A DNA stretch of 54,594 nt from Johnsonella sp. (GTDB lineage: Bacteria > Bacillota > Clostridia > Lachnospirales > Lachnospiraceae), in assembly GCA_030529445.1 (NCBI GenBank), contig JAUMWW010000002.1, forward strand, positions 1 through 54,594, read 5' to 3'. The notes beneath the pieces were generated by a model. It was not told the origin of the DNA and searched no databases. It worked only from the letters and a program-made list of their open reading frames with translations. The position numbers and the translations under genes were made by a program. Of the stretch, positions 33,109-41,431 are shown in pieces. The stretch's first letter is position 1. Every line of letters begins with the position of its first letter.

Positions 33109-34674
33109 CTATATTCTAAACAATGTCTTGAAAATTCCTCTTCCCAGAGAAGCACCCACATTGCCGCCAAGACGCTTTCCGAATTTTCCTCCCACGCTCT
33201 GTCCGAGGGTGTTTCCGATTTCCCGTCCTATGGTGCCTACCGCGGTATTTCCCACGCTTGCGATATTCCTTGCGGTCTTCTTCTTTCTGGCAAGTTCTTC
33301 CTTCGCCCTGAGCTTCTCCTCCTCAAGCGCCGCTTTTTCGGCTTCGATTCTCGCCATCTGCGCCTGATATTCCTCCTGTCTTTCCGCATACAGTCTTTGG
33401 AAAAACTCATATGCGGAATCTCTGTCCACCGTCTCGGAATACTTATCTCTGAGCACGGACTGCATCATTATACCGCTTCTGTCGCCCTGCGGCAAAATTC
33501 CCATCATCGACTGCGGAGGCAGGATGAATGCTCTCGATACAACGGAAGGACTTCCGTCCTCATCGATCACGGAAACCAGAGCCTCTCCGATGCCAAGCTC
33601 AAGCAATGCCTGCATCGTGTCAAACTGCGGATTGCTTCTGTAGGACTGTGCCGCCGCTCTGACCGCCTTTTGCTCCGCCGGAGTATAGGCGCGCAGCGCA
33701 TGCTGGATCTTATTGCCAAGCTGAGCCAAAACCTCGTCCGGTATATCACTCGGATTCTGGGTGATAAAATACACGCCGACTCCCTTGGAACGGATCAGCT
33801 TCATTACCTGCTCTATCTTTTGCATCAGAACTTTGGGAACATCGTTAAACAGCAGATGCGCCTCATCAAAAAAGAATACGAGCTTCGGTTTTTCGGGATC
33901 TCCCACCTCCGGCATGGTCTCGAAGAGCTCGGAAAGCATCCAAAGCATGAAGGTTGAATAAATCAGGGGATCATGGATCAGGCTGGAGGCATCCAGTATA
34001 TTAATAAAGCCTCTCTGCGCCTCGTCCGTTTTCATCCAGTCATGGATATCCAGCGCGGGTTCCCCGAAGAAGCTTTCTCCTCCCCTATCCCCCAAGGAAA
34101 CCAATGCTCTCATTATGGCTCCGACGCTCTGCTTTGCGATGTTTCCGTATTCATTCCTGTACTGCTCGGCATTTTCGGAAACATAATTGAGCATGGATTT
34201 TAAATCCTTCAAATCGATCAAAAGCAGACCTTCATCATCCGCAATCTTAAAAACAATATTCAGAATATCGCTCTGCGTCTGATTCAGTCCTAATAGCCTC
34301 GAAAATAAAAGCGGTCCGAACTCGGTAACCGTAGTTCGAAGAGCAAGCCCGTTCCTTGCAAATGCATCCCAAAACTGTACCGGAAAGCTCCTGTATTCAA
34401 ATCCCTTTTCCCTCAATCCGAATTTTTTCACTCTCTCATCCACTCCGAGAGAATCTCCTCCCTGCCTGCACATACCGGAGAGATCTCCCTTCACGTCCGC
34501 AAGAACAACCGGTACTCCCGCCTCCGAGAAAGATTCGGCAAGAACCTTCAGCGTAACCGTCTTTCCCGTTCCGGTAGCCCCTGCAATCAGCCCGTGGCGG
34601 TTTGCCATCTTCGGCAAAATACAAATTTTCTTCTCCTGCTCCAGCGCGACCAAAATCTTATCTTCTGAATACAT
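33109..34674 (-). CDS. DUF853/HerA-like ATPase (YjgR family)
   Basis: A 521-residue P-loop ATPase related to HerA/FtsK-type helicases. Walker A AGATGTGKTVTLK is near residue 32, Walker B with catalytic Glu is in LVFFFDEAHLLF, and an Arg/Gln sensor-like segment is in VGVYFITQNPSDIPD. The C-terminus holds a coiled coil rich in Glu, Lys and Arg (about 425-470) and a Gly-rich tail (SVGGKFGKRLGGNVGASLG). The biological role of the family is unclear. It is 10 bases upstream of ktrB, so it probably heads that operon. Confidence 0.85.
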   Translation of the reverse strand: MYSEDKILVALEQEKKICILPKMANRHGLIAGATGTGKTVTLKVLAESFSEAGVPVVLADVKGDLSGMCRQGGDSLGVDERVKKFGLREKGFEYRSFPVQFWDAFARNGLALRTTVTEFGPLLFSRLLGLNQTQSDILNIVFKIADDEGLLLIDLKDLKSMLNYVSENAEQYRNEYGNIAKQSVGAIMRALVSLGDRGGESFFGEPALDIHDWMKTDEAQRGFINILDASSLIHDPLIYSTFMLWMLSELFETMPEVGDPEKPKLVFFFDEAHLLFNDVPKVLMQKIEQVMKLIRSKGVGVYFITQNPSDIPDEVLAQLGNKIQHALRAYTPAEQKAVRAAAQSYRSNPQFDTMQALLELGIGEALVSVIDEDGSPSVVSRAFILPPQSMMGILPQGDRSGIMMQSVLRDKYSETVDRDSAYEFFQRLYAERQEEYQAQMARIEAEKAALEEEKLRAKEELARKKKTARNIASVGNTAVGTIGREIGNTLGQSVGGKFGKRLGGNVGASLGRGIFKTLFRI

Positions 34675-34843
34675 ATTATCCTCCTAAAGATAAAACTGCC
34701 GCAAAAACAGGTTTTCCTTCCAAATCGTCCCGTCAAGCGGCGAAATGATTTTTTTACTGAAATACCCCATTCTGCGACAGCCTTAATAGTTCAAAAGTAT
34801 TTTAATCCTGTCTGTTTTCGAGCTTTCTCCAAAAGAAAGCAGA
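34675..34843 (-). other. intergenic leader before the DUF853 gene, no clear promoter
   Basis: An inverted repeat GCCGC (34698-34702) and GCGGC (34737-34741) could fold around an AAGGAAAACCT inner part. A second hairpin GCTTTCT/AGAAAGC (34822-34840) may end the DUF6465 transcript but lacks a T run. I found no consensus promoter and no conserved riboswitch core. Confidence 0.3.
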
Positions 34844-35308
34844 TTAAAGCGTTATCTTATATGAGGGAGAAGCATCTCCGTTTACCACATAATATGCGGC
34901 ATTTTCCTCCGGCTTGATATAAATATCGACCTTCTTGATGACCGCACCCTTATTCGCTTTTTTATATGCTTTCAACGCTCTTGCAACAACATCCTTTGCA
35001 AGAATCGGTCTGCCCTCGTATTCTATTACGATAGTCGTCTTCGGCTCGGTCTTTTTTGCACGGCTCGTTTTGCTCTCTTTAAGTTCTTTTGTTTCTTTAA
35101 TTTCTTTTTCCGTTTTCTTTTCGGTTGATTTTTTTACAAGAGCCTTTTTTGCGGGGGCTTTCTTTTCCGTCTTTTTCTTCTCTGTTTTTACTTCTGCCCC
35201 TGTTACCTTATCCGTCTTGGGTGCATTTTTGCTTCCCGGTTTTCTTCCTCTTCTTTTCGGTACTACTGCCTCTTCCACTTGTTCGCTTATTTTTTTCTCT
35301 TCAGCCAT
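34844..35308 (-). CDS. Lys-rich DUF6465 protein
   Basis: The first 95 residues are extremely rich in Lys, Glu and Ala with histone-H1-like pieces (RRGRKPGSKNAPKTDK, KKTEKKAPAKKALVKKS). The last 60 form a compact domain (TTIVIEYEGRPILAKDVVAR, VKKVDIYIKPEENAAYYVVN) typical of DUF6465, a family I know from Lachnospiraceae and relatives. An AT-hook-like RGRKPG occurs near residue 20. There is no signal or membrane segment. The composition suggests nucleic-acid or nucleoid binding, which is inference only. It has a perfect consensus promoter, implying strong expression. Confidence 0.8.
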   Translation of the reverse strand: MAEEKKISEQVEEAVVPKRRGRKPGSKNAPKTDKVTGAEVKTEKKKTEKKAPAKKALVKKSTEKKTEKEIKETKELKESKTSRAKKTEPKTTIVIEYEGRPILAKDVVARALKAYKKANKGAVIKKVDIYIKPEENAAYYVVNGDASPSYKITL

Positions 35309-35373
35309 AGCATTCTCCTAAAATAAAAATTATTTACCAAAAACAAACTGCACCAAATCTCTTGTTTCTATGA

Positions 35374-35402
35374 ATTATAAGTCTAATATTTTTCTTTGTC
35401 AA
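35374..35402 (-). promoter_or_regulatory. consensus promoter of the DUF6465 gene
   Basis: On the minus strand TTGACA (35397-35402) and TATAAT (35374-35379) are both perfect and 17 bases apart, the optimal spacing. Confidence 0.85.
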
Positions 35403-35485
35403 TAAACATATCATGAAAATCCGGCGGCGCTTTATCGCATCGGACTCATTTTCAAGGGCAATGAACTCCGATAAATCCCTCTGTT

Positions 35486-36325
35486 TTAATCCGAAAATTT
35501 AACCGTTTTATTGTTTTCCATAATAAAGGGCTTTGCCGTCGTATCCCCGTAGTATTTTCCGTATTTTTCCAAAAGATAGGAATATAATTCCTCTTTTTCC
35601 GTAAATTTCAGCGCCTGATAAGGCTCCTCAAAGGAAAGCTTTTCTACAAAAAGATAGCCTTCTTCGGTCTCGACCAGCACTCCCGTATGCCCTATAAAAA
35701 GACAGTCCTCATCCAAATCATCATGTAAAACAACGGAAACCAGCCTTGCCTTCTCGCTGAATTTTATTTCCGAAAGATACTCTTCCATCCTCTTTGCATG
35801 GATCCTTGCATCCTTTGTCTTCTCCGTTTTTACTTTAGAAAAAAGCCGGTCGAATTTTTCCAGATCTTCCTGATTAAAAATCTTCCCGCTGAGGATCGCA
35901 TCATGATCGATAAATAGCAGGGAAGCATCATACTCTCCTTCCCCCGTCTCAATCTCGTCTTTTAAAAGCATAAATGCATTGATTCTGCAATTCGTTCCCG
36001 GAAAATCTCCTTTTTTGGCAAGCCATAAATCTCCCATCGTTTTTAAATCATAGACCAAATTCTCCGGGCTGTTAAAGCCCTCCTTTAAGCTCGTCTTTTC
36101 GATGGTTTCGTTATAATCGGAAAGCTCCTCTATAAAATGCTCCACATTATCGGGACGAATAGATAATTCCAGATTTTTTCTCACTTCATTTTTTGCCGCC
36201 TCGTCCGCCATATTCGAAACCGTGATTCCCTCTTGGCTGCGAGGTTTTTTTCGCGCGCAGGAACTGCCCAATATCCCCAGCGATATCATTGATAATAATA
36301 AAATAAAAACCCTTTTCTTCTTCAT
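35486..36325 (-). CDS. DUF4300 family putative lipoprotein
   Basis: An N-terminal signal of lipoprotein type (KKKRVFILLLSMISLGILG followed by SSC) places Cys23 as the likely lipidated residue; the lipobox is slightly relaxed. The mature part matches the DUF4300 pattern: WLAKKGDFPGTNCRINAFML, FIDHDAILSGKIFN, ARLVSVVLHDDLDEDCLFIGH, FVEKLSFEEPYQALKF, and a tail with AKPFIMENNKTV. DUF4300 proteins of streptococci and clostridia are surface lipoproteins of unknown function. Length 279. It appears monocistronic with a TTGACG/TAGAAT promoter upstream. Confidence 0.85.
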   Translation of the reverse strand: MKKKRVFILLLSMISLGILGSSCARKKPRSQEGITVSNMADEAAKNEVRKNLELSIRPDNVEHFIEELSDYNETIEKTSLKEGFNSPENLVYDLKTMGDLWLAKKGDFPGTNCRINAFMLLKDEIETGEGEYDASLLFIDHDAILSGKIFNQEDLEKFDRLFSKVKTEKTKDARIHAKRMEEYLSEIKFSEKARLVSVVLHDDLDEDCLFIGHTGVLVETEEGYLFVEKLSFEEPYQALKFTEKEELYSYLLEKYGKYYGDTTAKPFIMENNKTVKFSD

Positions 36326-36427
36326 TTTTTATACTCCCTGTTTCTGAGACGCCGGATCTATTGCGGCATGCTCCGAATTTCTTTTTTTATTTTGAACCGG
36401 TATTTTTTCCTTTTACGGAGAGTTAGC

Positions 36428-36456
36428 ATTCTAGCATAAGTTCTTTTTGCCGTCAA
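36428..36456 (-). promoter_or_regulatory. promoter of the DUF4300 gene
   Basis: On the minus strand TTGACG (36451-36456) and TAGAAT (36428-36433) are 17 bases apart, in the divergent gap to the CYTH gene. Confidence 0.65.
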
Positions 36457-36499
36457 TCTTCGCCCAAAGATCTCTTTTTTCGCAATTTCCGGAGAGGAT

Positions 36500-36528
36500 T
36501 TGCATTCCTTTTCTTTCCGTCATATAAT
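36500..36528 (+). promoter_or_regulatory. promoter of the CYTH-domain gene
   Basis: TTGCAT (36500-36505) and TATAAT (36523-36528) are 17 bases apart on the plus strand. Its position rules out an upstream start for the CYTH gene. Confidence 0.7.
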
Positions 36529-36571
36529 ATTTTCGAGAAGGAAAGAAATTCTTAAAAACAAGGAGAAAAGA

Positions 36572-37057
36572 ATGGATACGAAAAAGAGGAATACCGAAAT
36601 AGAACGCAAATATCTGGTCAGGGAGCTTCCGGAGCATTTGGAGAAATTTCCCCATCAAAAATATATTCAGGGATATTTAAATATCTCTCCCGTTATTCGG
36701 GTTCGTGCCGAAGCCGGGAATTATTTTCTTACCTATAAGAGCAGCGGCATGCTCCTGCGAGAGGAATATAATCTGCCCCTCGATCAAAAAAGCTTTGAAC
36801 ACCTGCTTCAAAAATGCGAGGGCTATATCATCAAAAAAACCAGATATTTTATTCCTCTTGATCCTTCCCCCGGTCTTGTTGCGGAGCTGGATCTTTTTGA
36901 GGATGAGCTGAAGGATCTGATTCTTGCCGAGGTCGAATTTTCATCAAAAAAGGAGGCGGATTCATTCACGCCCCCTTCCTGGTTCGGAGAAGAAGTCTCC
37001 GAAAAGCCTCAATATTATAATTCCTATTTAAGCAAATATGGATACCGTCCCGATTGA
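36572..37057 (+). CDS. CYTH-domain triphosphate tunnel protein
   Basis: The N-terminal ExExK motif (TEIERKYLV, about residue 9) is the signature of CYTH or triphosphate tunnel metalloenzymes, which hydrolyse inorganic triphosphate or related compounds. Further basic and acidic strand residues that line the tunnel are visible (VIRVRAEAGNYFLTYK, LREEYNLPL, VAELDLFEDELKDLILAEVEF). The length of 161 residues is close to stand-alone CYTH proteins. The start at 36572 has AAGGAG 6 bases upstream and lies downstream of the promoter. The substrate is not established. It is one of two plus-strand genes in the window. Confidence 0.88.
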   Translation: MDTKKRNTEIERKYLVRELPEHLEKFPHQKYIQGYLNISPVIRVRAEAGNYFLTYKSSGMLLREEYNLPLDQKSFEHLLQKCEGYIIKKTRYFIPLDPSPGLVAELDLFEDELKDLILAEVEFSSKKEADSFTPPSWFGEEVSEKPQYYNSYLSKYGYRPD

Positions 37058-37067
37058 TGAGAGCATC

Positions 37068-37589
37068 CTATTCTTTATACCAGTCCATCCAGTCCATCTC
37101 AAGCTCGATCTGCTTCCACTCTTCTCCGAAGACATAGAAAGATTCCGGATCGGCAATATTGCTTTCCTTGAAGCCTACCGCCTTATAGGAACGATAAGCT
37201 CCCGTATTGTTTTGAAATACTCCCAGCCTCACCTTCTTTGCTCCGAGAATTTCAAATGCATATTTCAAGGAAAGCCGGAGCATTTCCTTACCCAATCCCC
37301 GCCCTCTTTTTGTATCATCGATAATGATGAATCCGAAGCGCAGAACCTCTTTCTCTTCATCCAGAAAACGCATAACCAGATGACCGACAATCCCCTTTTC
37401 ATCAAATGCCGTAAAGGGATAAAACCAGTCCTCATCAATCATTTCCGCATATTGCTCATTGATGTCTTTTGCGCGCAGAGGATAATGCCGATAGCGATCC
37501 GCGCTCCACTGGCGCAATGCATACTCATCCTTTGTCCATGATGCAATCACATCCGCATCCGAAGTTTTATATGGCCGCAGTCTCAGCAT
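37068..37589 (-). CDS. GNAT family N-acetyltransferase
   Basis: A 173-residue acetyltransferase with the acetyl-CoA binding motif A (FGFIIIDDTKRGRGLGKEML, carrying RxxGxG) and following helix. N-terminal LRLRPYKTSDADVIASW is the RimJ/RimL-like start. The C-terminal part contains FQNNTGAYRSYKAVGFKES, also typical of this subfamily. The substrate (protein N-terminus, amino acid or other amine) cannot be told. It converges with the CYTH gene, with only 10 bases between stop codons, and appears to be transcribed alone. Confidence 0.9.
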   Translation of the reverse strand: MLRLRPYKTSDADVIASWTKDEYALRQWSADRYRHYPLRAKDINEQYAEMIDEDWFYPFTAFDEKGIVGHLVMRFLDEEKEVLRFGFIIIDDTKRGRGLGKEMLRLSLKYAFEILGAKKVRLGVFQNNTGAYRSYKAVGFKESNIADPESFYVFGEEWKQIELEMDWMDWYKE

Positions 37590-37705
37590 AAACCCTCCTT
37601 TTGCATGATTAAAATCCTCTCTTGAGCCCTAGCTTCTACCAGTCTTTTTTCAGCTCCATGTTCCAGGGAAGCGAATAAAGGCTGTTTTGTTTTCCTTTTA
37701 CTTTG

Positions 37706-38542
37706 TTACGCCGTCTTTGTTTCCGGTCCGGCTTCCGGCTTCTTGTTTGCTCCGGAAATAATCTTAACCGGGCATTTATCCGCACATTTTCCGCAGCCTA
37801 TACATTTGCTGTAATCCACTTTCGCCACATTTCCCTGCATATGGATCGCATCATCCTGGCAGACCTTCGTGCACATGGTACAGCCTATGCAGCCCACCTG
37901 GCATTTTGCCTTGACATCCTTGCCCTTATCCTGAGAAACGCATTGAACGATCTGCCTTGATTTATACGGAATGAGTTCGATCAGCTTTTTGGGGCAGGCG
38001 GAAACGCATTTTCCGCAGGAAACGCATTTTTCCTTGTCCACGAGAGCGATTCCGTCCACGATATGGAGAGCGTCGAAGGCACATGCCTTTACGCAGGAGC
38101 CGAAGCCCATGCAGCCGTATGTACAAGCCTTTCCTCCCGTTCCCGGAACCACCATCGCCATATTGCAGTCCATGATGCCGGTATAAATATAGTTCTTTGC
38201 CGCCTTATCACAGCTTCCCTTACATTTTACGAAGGCAACCGTCTTCTCCTTCGCCTCCTCGCTGACACCCATAATCTGAGCAATCTGCGCGGCAACGGGA
38301 GCTCCGCCGACGGGGCATTGACCTACTCCCGCCTCTCCCTTGGCAATCGCCTTTGCCAGTCCGTCACAGCCGGGATAGCCGCAGCCTCCGCAGTTATTGC
38401 CCGGCAGCGCTTCCCTGATCTTGATCTCCTTCTCATCCACCTCGACCTTGAATTTCTCGCTCGCCACTCCGAGCATCAGGCCGATTAATATACCTACTCC
38501 GGCAACAACGCCGGATGCATATAAAATACCGATAAAATTCAT
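37706..38542 (-). CDS. rnfB: Rnf complex ferredoxin-type subunit RnfB
   Basis: Entry point for electrons from reduced ferredoxin into the Rnf complex. An N-terminal membrane helix (about 5-25) is followed by the Cys-rich 4Fe-4S motif NNCGGCGYPGCDGLA (about 49-63). Several 4Fe-4S ferredoxin motifs come next, including CVSCGKCVSACP, CIGCTMCTKVC and CIGCGKCADKCP. The length is 278 residues, with a short charged tail. It is the last gene of the rnfCDGEAB operon, 11 bases downstream of rnfA. No clear terminator was seen between it and the GNAT gene. Confidence 0.95.
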   Translation of the reverse strand: MNFIGILYASGVVAGVGILIGLMLGVASEKFKVEVDEKEIKIREALPGNNCGGCGYPGCDGLAKAIAKGEAGVGQCPVGGAPVAAQIAQIMGVSEEAKEKTVAFVKCKGSCDKAAKNYIYTGIMDCNMAMVVPGTGGKACTYGCMGFGSCVKACAFDALHIVDGIALVDKEKCVSCGKCVSACPKKLIELIPYKSRQIVQCVSQDKGKDVKAKCQVGCIGCTMCTKVCQDDAIHMQGNVAKVDYSKCIGCGKCADKCPVKIISGANKKPEAGPETKTA

Positions 38543-38552
38543 TCTGCACCTC

Positions 38553-39128
38553 CTAAATCAATCCGGAGAATCCGAAAAATGCGATTGCCATCAATCCGGA
38601 TGTAATCAGGACGATGGGCATGCCCTGCAATACATGAGGAATATCACTGTATTCGATTTTTTCACGCACGCCGGCAAGCAAAACGATCGCTATCGCAAAT
38701 CCCACCGCTGTTCCGACACCGTAAAGCAGGCTCTGCAAAAATCCGTGTCCTTTGGAAACATTGTCTATCGCAACACCGAGCACCGCACAGTTTGTGGTAA
38801 TCAGAGGAAGAAAGACTCCCAATGCTTCATATAGAGAAGGAATCTGCTTTTTTAACACCATTTCCACGAACTGCACCAGAGCCGCAATAATCAGAATAAA
38901 TACTATCGTGTTCAGGTATTGCAAACCCAGGGGAACCAGCACAAAGGCATATACCAGATTGGCAACCATCGAAGAAATCGTAATGACAAAGATTACCGCC
39001 GCTCCCATTCCTATGGAGGTCTCTACCTTTTTGGAAACACCGAGAAAGGGACAAAGTCCCAAAAAACGGCTTAAAACAACATTGTTGACAAGAGATGCAC
39101 CGACCAAAATCAATATCAATTCTTTCAT
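38553..39128 (-). CDS. rnfA: Rnf complex membrane subunit RnfA
   Basis: A 191-residue protein with six membrane helices, the partner of RnfE. Conserved features include the N-terminal LVNNVVLSRFLGLCPFLG with the Cys that ligates the intramembrane iron-sulfur cluster, and PLITTNCAVLGVAI with the second Cys. These match the RnfA/NqrE family. It takes part in ion translocation coupled to ferredoxin:NAD+ electron transfer. GAGGAG precedes the ATG, 11 bases after the rnfE stop. Confidence 0.95.
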   Translation of the reverse strand: MKELILILVGASLVNNVVLSRFLGLCPFLGVSKKVETSIGMGAAVIFVITISSMVANLVYAFVLVPLGLQYLNTIVFILIIAALVQFVEMVLKKQIPSLYEALGVFLPLITTNCAVLGVAIDNVSKGHGFLQSLLYGVGTAVGFAIAIVLLAGVREKIEYSDIPHVLQGMPIVLITSGLMAIAFFGFSGLI

Positions 39129-39139
39129 TTTCTCTCCTC

Positions 39140-39826
39140 CTACTTATCCTCTGCCGGTTTTACGCCGCAGCCGCCGCAGGTTCCGCATCCGGAAGCACAG
39201 CCCTGCTCCTCTTCTTCCGACGAGGCTTTATTAGTCGCACTGGGCGCCTTGAAATGGTTCTGTAATGCAGTGAGCAATGCAAGTACAAAGAAAGCACCCG
39301 GAGCCAGTACAAATATGGAAATATGATAATCATCGGGAATAATCGTAATCCCGAAAAATGCGCCTGCACCGAGCAATTCTCTGACCATGCCGATCGCCGT
39401 AAGTGCGATCGTAAATCCTATTCCCATTCCCAAGCCGTCGAATAAGGACAGCAGGGGAGCGTTTTTGGAGGCATAAGATTCCGCTCTTCCCAATATAATA
39501 CAGTTTACCACGATAAGAGGAATATAGATTCCCAGTGCCGCATAGAGCGAGGGAACGAAGCCCTGCATCAGAAGCTCAACCACGGTCACCAAAGAAGCGA
39601 CGATGACGATGAATGCGGGTATTCTCACCCTGTCCGGTATAATATTTCTCAGCAAAGAAATAATGAGGTTCGCAAAGGTAAGCACGGCGAGCGTGGAAAC
39701 ACCCATTCCGAAGCCGTTGATCGCCGAAGTCGTTACCGCGAGCGTGGGACACATGCCGAGCATGAGCACGAAGGTGGGGTTTTCTTTTACAATACCGTTA
39801 TAAAGTCTTTCCATGTTTTTATTCAT
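39140..39826 (-). CDS. rnfE: Rnf complex membrane subunit RnfE with Cys-rich tail
   Basis: Six membrane helices with the family segments NPTFVLMLGMCPTLAVT and PLIVVNCIILGRAE, holding the two Cys residues that share the intramembrane cluster with RnfA. The core ends near residue 198. A hydrophilic tail then carries four cysteines in CASGCGTCGGC (about 210-220). This could be an extra metal or Fe-S site facing the cytoplasm. Total length 228, against about 200 for a tail-less RnfE. Cys-containing tails occur in other clostridial RnfE proteins in my recollection, but their role is unknown. Confidence 0.93.
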   Translation of the reverse strand: MNKNMERLYNGIVKENPTFVLMLGMCPTLAVTTSAINGFGMGVSTLAVLTFANLIISLLRNIIPDRVRIPAFIVIVASLVTVVELLMQGFVPSLYAALGIYIPLIVVNCIILGRAESYASKNAPLLSLFDGLGMGIGFTIALTAIGMVRELLGAGAFFGITIIPDDYHISIFVLAPGAFFVLALLTALQNHFKAPSATNKASSEEEEQGCASGCGTCGGCGVKPAEDK

Positions 39827-39839
39827 TGCCGTCCCCTCC

Positions 39840-40454
39840 CTAATTTCCTATGCAGTTCTTTACAAAATACACCGATGCATTTACCGCAGCCACCACAGCC
39901 TTTGAAGTAACGGTAGCACCGCTCAGTGCATTGATTTCGTCATCGTTTTTAGGATCGGTCTTTACAACGGTAAATTTATCCGCGGTTTTGGAATTGAACT
40001 GCTCATAAAACTCGGGCTTTAAAGCATTCATACCAAGACCTGCCGTTTCCGTAATCGTAAGAAATGCAATTCCGTTGATGCTTCCCTCCTTCGTAATCCC
40101 TACGGATAGCCTGATCGCACCTCCGTATCCGTCATTCGAAGTTGCGGTAACCACATGGCCGATTACCTGATTATCGGCATCGACTGCATCCACAATCTCA
40201 TTGATTTCTACATTGCCGAGCCCGAGCCCTGCGATTTCCTGTGCTTTCGCTTCTATCTTCGCCGTGTTTTCGGGATTTTCGGAAAAGGAAGCCGCCTCGG
40301 CAAAAACCTTTTTAAATGCTTCCTGCTTTGCTTTTTCCTTTGCATTCGCAATCGGAACCTTGGTAATATCGTATACGAGACCGAGACAAAAGCCTGATAT
40401 GAGAGTAATGACAAAGAGGATCAGGGCGTCTCTGATAAAGCTGTCTTTTTTCAT
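39840..40454 (-). CDS. rnfG: Rnf complex FMN-binding subunit RnfG
   Basis: An N-terminal membrane anchor (about 9-27) precedes an extracytoplasmic FMN-binding domain. The covalent flavinylation motif is LSGATVTSKAVVAAV, where the second Thr accepts FMN through a phosphoester bond. The length is 204 residues. A flavinylating ApbE enzyme is required and is not in the window. Its start overlaps the rnfD stop region, so translation is coupled. It belongs between RnfD and RnfE in the transmembrane electron path. Confidence 0.94.
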   Translation of the reverse strand: MKKDSFIRDALILFVITLISGFCLGLVYDITKVPIANAKEKAKQEAFKKVFAEAASFSENPENTAKIEAKAQEIAGLGLGNVEINEIVDAVDADNQVIGHVVTATSNDGYGGAIRLSVGITKEGSINGIAFLTITETAGLGMNALKPEFYEQFNSKTADKFTVVKTDPKNDDEINALSGATVTSKAVVAAVNASVYFVKNCIGN

Positions 40455-41431
40455 TATTTTGACCTCCTTCTTCCAAACGCACGCGGGAGAGTCATTTTTT
40501 CAATAAGAGGATAGACTATATTTCCTATGATGATCGCATATGATACTCCCTCCGCACTTCCTCCGAATATCCTGAACAAACCGGTGAGCAGACCGATAAA
40601 AATTCCGAAAATAATCTGACCGAGCGGGGTAATCGGAGAAGTGGTATAATCCGTAGCCATAAAGAAGGCGCCGAAGATCAGACCTCCTCCGAGGAGATGG
40701 CGCATGATATATTGATAATCCTGCTCTCCGAAGATAAAGGCAAATACAAGAAGACTGATGATATACGCAAGCGGTATCCTCAGTGTAATCACTTTTTTTA
40801 AGAGCAGATATGCCGCGCCGATTAGGAGGGCAAGCGCCGAAACCTCTCCGATCGATCCCGGTATTCTTCCGATAAACATATCTTTCAAAGAATAGATGAC
40901 AACCTGGGGCTGAGTCGCGGAAGATACGGCATCCGTGATCCCGTACTTCAGAGGCACCATGGGGGTCGAGCCGCTCAATGCGTCGAAACCGAAATGCTTT
41001 GAGCTGAAATCCGTCATCTTTCCCGCAAAGGAAATCAATAAAAAACATCTTGCGGCAAGCGCCGGATTCATCCAGTTATATCCGATTCCTCCGTAAAACT
41101 GCTTTACCACGACGATCGCAAAAACCGAGCCCAGCATCGGAATCCATACCGGAATCTCCGGCGGCATATTCAGCGCAAGAATCAAGCCGGTTACCACCGC
41201 CGAATAATCCTTGATCGTAATCGTCTTCTTCATGATTCTTTCATAGGCATACTCCGCCAGTACGGCAGCAAAGACCGTTCCCAGGATAATCACCAGCGCA
41301 CTCAGACCGAACTGATAAACTCCGAATAAAGAAGCGGGCAGCATAGCAATGACCACATCAAGCATAATCTTTGAGGTCGTCGAATTGTCTCTCACATGGG
41401 GAGACGAAGATACATTATACTTGTTTTCCAT
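40454..41431 (-). CDS. rnfD: Rnf complex membrane subunit RnfD
   Basis: A polytopic protein with about nine to ten helices and the FMN attachment motif ALSGSTPMVPLKYG (Thr in SGST), the RnfD/NqrB flavinylation site. The N-terminal SSPHVRDNSTTSKIMLDVVIA is characteristic of the family. Conserved GGIGYNWMNPALAARCFLL is also present. The length of 325 residues is normal. It starts directly after the rnfC stop and forms the ion channel-related core with RnfG. Confidence 0.95.
   Translation of the reverse strand: MENKYNVSSSPHVRDNSTTSKIMLDVVIAMLPASLFGVYQFGLSALVIILGTVFAAVLAEYAYERIMKKTITIKDYSAVVTGLILALNMPPEIPVWIPMLGSVFAIVVVKQFYGGIGYNWMNPALAARCFLLISFAGKMTDFSSKHFGFDALSGSTPMVPLKYGITDAVSSATQPQVVIYSLKDMFIGRIPGSIGEVSALALLIGAAYLLLKKVITLRIPLAYIISLLVFAFIFGEQDYQYIMRHLLGGGLIFGAFFMATDYTTSPITPLGQIIFGIFIGLLTGLFRIFGGSAEGVSYAIIIGNIVYPLIEKMTLPRAFGRRRSK

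Noticed and set aside
33109-34674. Possible phage or plasmid origin of the HerA-like ATPase
   Set aside because: It sits in a tight unit with ktrB and ktrA, and no integrase, att site or other mobile gene is nearby.
34675-34843. c-di-AMP (ydaO-type) riboswitch before the DUF853-ktrBA unit
   Set aside because: Attractive given the potassium genes, but the conserved cores of that riboswitch were not found in this short gap.
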